A DNA stretch of 8,833 nucleotides from Burkholderiales bacterium. Its GTDB lineage: Bacteria; Pseudomonadota; Gammaproteobacteria; Burkholderiales; Burkholderiaceae. The position numbers and the translations under genes are program-made. The notes beneath the pieces are model-generated. The model was not told the DNA's origin. It did no database searches and was given only the letters and a program-made list of their open reading frames with translations. Below are positions 8,725 to 8,833 of the stretch, piece by piece (the first letter of the stretch is position 1; every line of letters begins with the position of its first letter). The DNA lies in the NCBI GenBank assembly GCA_947447845.1, contig CANFNO010000079.1, positions 1 to 8,833 of the forward strand. The letters are read 5' to 3'.

Positions 8725-8728
8725 CTCC
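8725..8728 (-). promoter_or_regulatory. Ribosome binding site of the TonB-dependent receptor gene
   Basis: GGAG (extended to GGAGAA, 8723-8728) sits 7 nt upstream of the ATG at 8717 on the - strand, directly after a run of seven T residues. This decides the start in favour of the shorter 956-residue protein. Confidence 0.85.
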
Positions 8729-8743
8729 AAAAAAATTCCGCAA

Positions 8744-8761
8744 CAAAACGCATGCGGTTTG
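8744..8761. promoter_or_regulatory. Operator-like 18-bp imperfect palindrome in the receptor leader
   Basis: CAAAACGCATGCGGTTTG is self-complementary at 8 of 9 pairs (the only mismatch is 8748/8757) and is centred on CATG. It lies 27-44 bases upstream of the receptor start codon, between the candidate promoter and the ribosome binding site, where a repressor dimer could block transcription. No regulator is known for it, and this is an inference from symmetry and place. A short RNA hairpin in the leader is less likely because there is no loop without opening the central pairs. Confidence 0.4.
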
Positions 8762-8833
8762 CGCCTCACCTAACATGAATTAATTACGCCTTTATGTAAA
8801 AAGAACGTAAATTCACGAAACAATTCTTACCTA
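8762..8833 (-). promoter_or_regulatory. Probable promoter region of the TonB-dependent receptor gene
   Basis: This stretch is clearly richer in A and T than the coding regions and contains no gene. On the - strand a possible -35 box TTTACA (8795-8800) is followed after 18 nt by ATGTTA (8771-8776) as a weak -10 box. The -10 match is poor, so the exact promoter is uncertain. An imperfect 12-bp palindrome (8806-8817, CGTAAATTCACG, 5 of 6 pairs) lies just upstream of the candidate -35. The window ends here, so the upstream neighbour is not seen. Confidence 0.35.

Noticed and set aside
8718..8753. Upstream ATG at 8753 as the receptor start (12 more residues).
   Set aside because: It puts aromatic and acidic residues before the signal peptide, has no good ribosome binding site, and overlaps the palindrome; the ATG at 8717 has GGAG at ideal spacing.
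1..8833. CRISPR arrays, tRNA or rRNA genes, insertion sequences, toxin-antitoxin or phage genes.
   Set aside because: No spaced direct repeats, RNA-gene signatures, transposase motifs or small paired genes were seen on either strand; nearly all bases are in five well-supported genes.

Overview
The window reads as ordinary chromosomal DNA of a Gram-negative bacterium: it has a TonB-dependent outer-membrane receptor and a fused double-ATPase peptide importer. Codon use is moderately to strongly GC-rich, and the proteins look like those of Betaproteobacteria (Burkholderiales, perhaps a Comamonadaceae relative such as Rhodoferax or Polaromonas). That assignment is an impression from protein style, not a measured placement.

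Positions 1-5777 (+ strand) hold the 3' part of a substrate-binding protein gene, two inner-membrane permease genes and one gene for a protein with two ABC ATPase domains. Spacing is tight (16 nt, 8 nt, then a 4-nt ATGA overlap), so this is almost certainly one operon. The order (binding protein, B-type permease, C-type permease, fused ATPase) matches the yejABEF type of oligopeptide importer. The second ATPase half carries a stretch that I recall from E. coli YejF. Two parts depart from textbook members: the binding protein ends in a predicted membrane anchor, and the C-type permease has about 200 extra N-terminal residues with additional membrane helices.

Positions 5778-5846 separate two convergent genes and contain a perfect 14-bp stem-loop that can terminate transcription from both sides.

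Positions 5847-8717 (- strand) encode a complete 956-residue TonB-dependent receptor with a signal peptide, plug domain and beta-barrel. Its start is fixed by a good ribosome binding site. The last ~115 bases (8718-8833) are its AT-richer leader and promoter region, with two operator-like imperfect palindromes.

A plausible joint role is uptake of one class of compound: the receptor moves a large or scarce ligand across the outer membrane and the ABC system moves a peptide-like product across the inner membrane. The two units are convergent and separately terminated, so the link rests on proximity only. I found no RNA genes, CRISPR, insertion sequences, phage genes or defence genes, and nothing that clearly amounts to a new system. 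The most useful leads are the two unusual membrane parts of the transporter and the palindromes upstream of the receptor.
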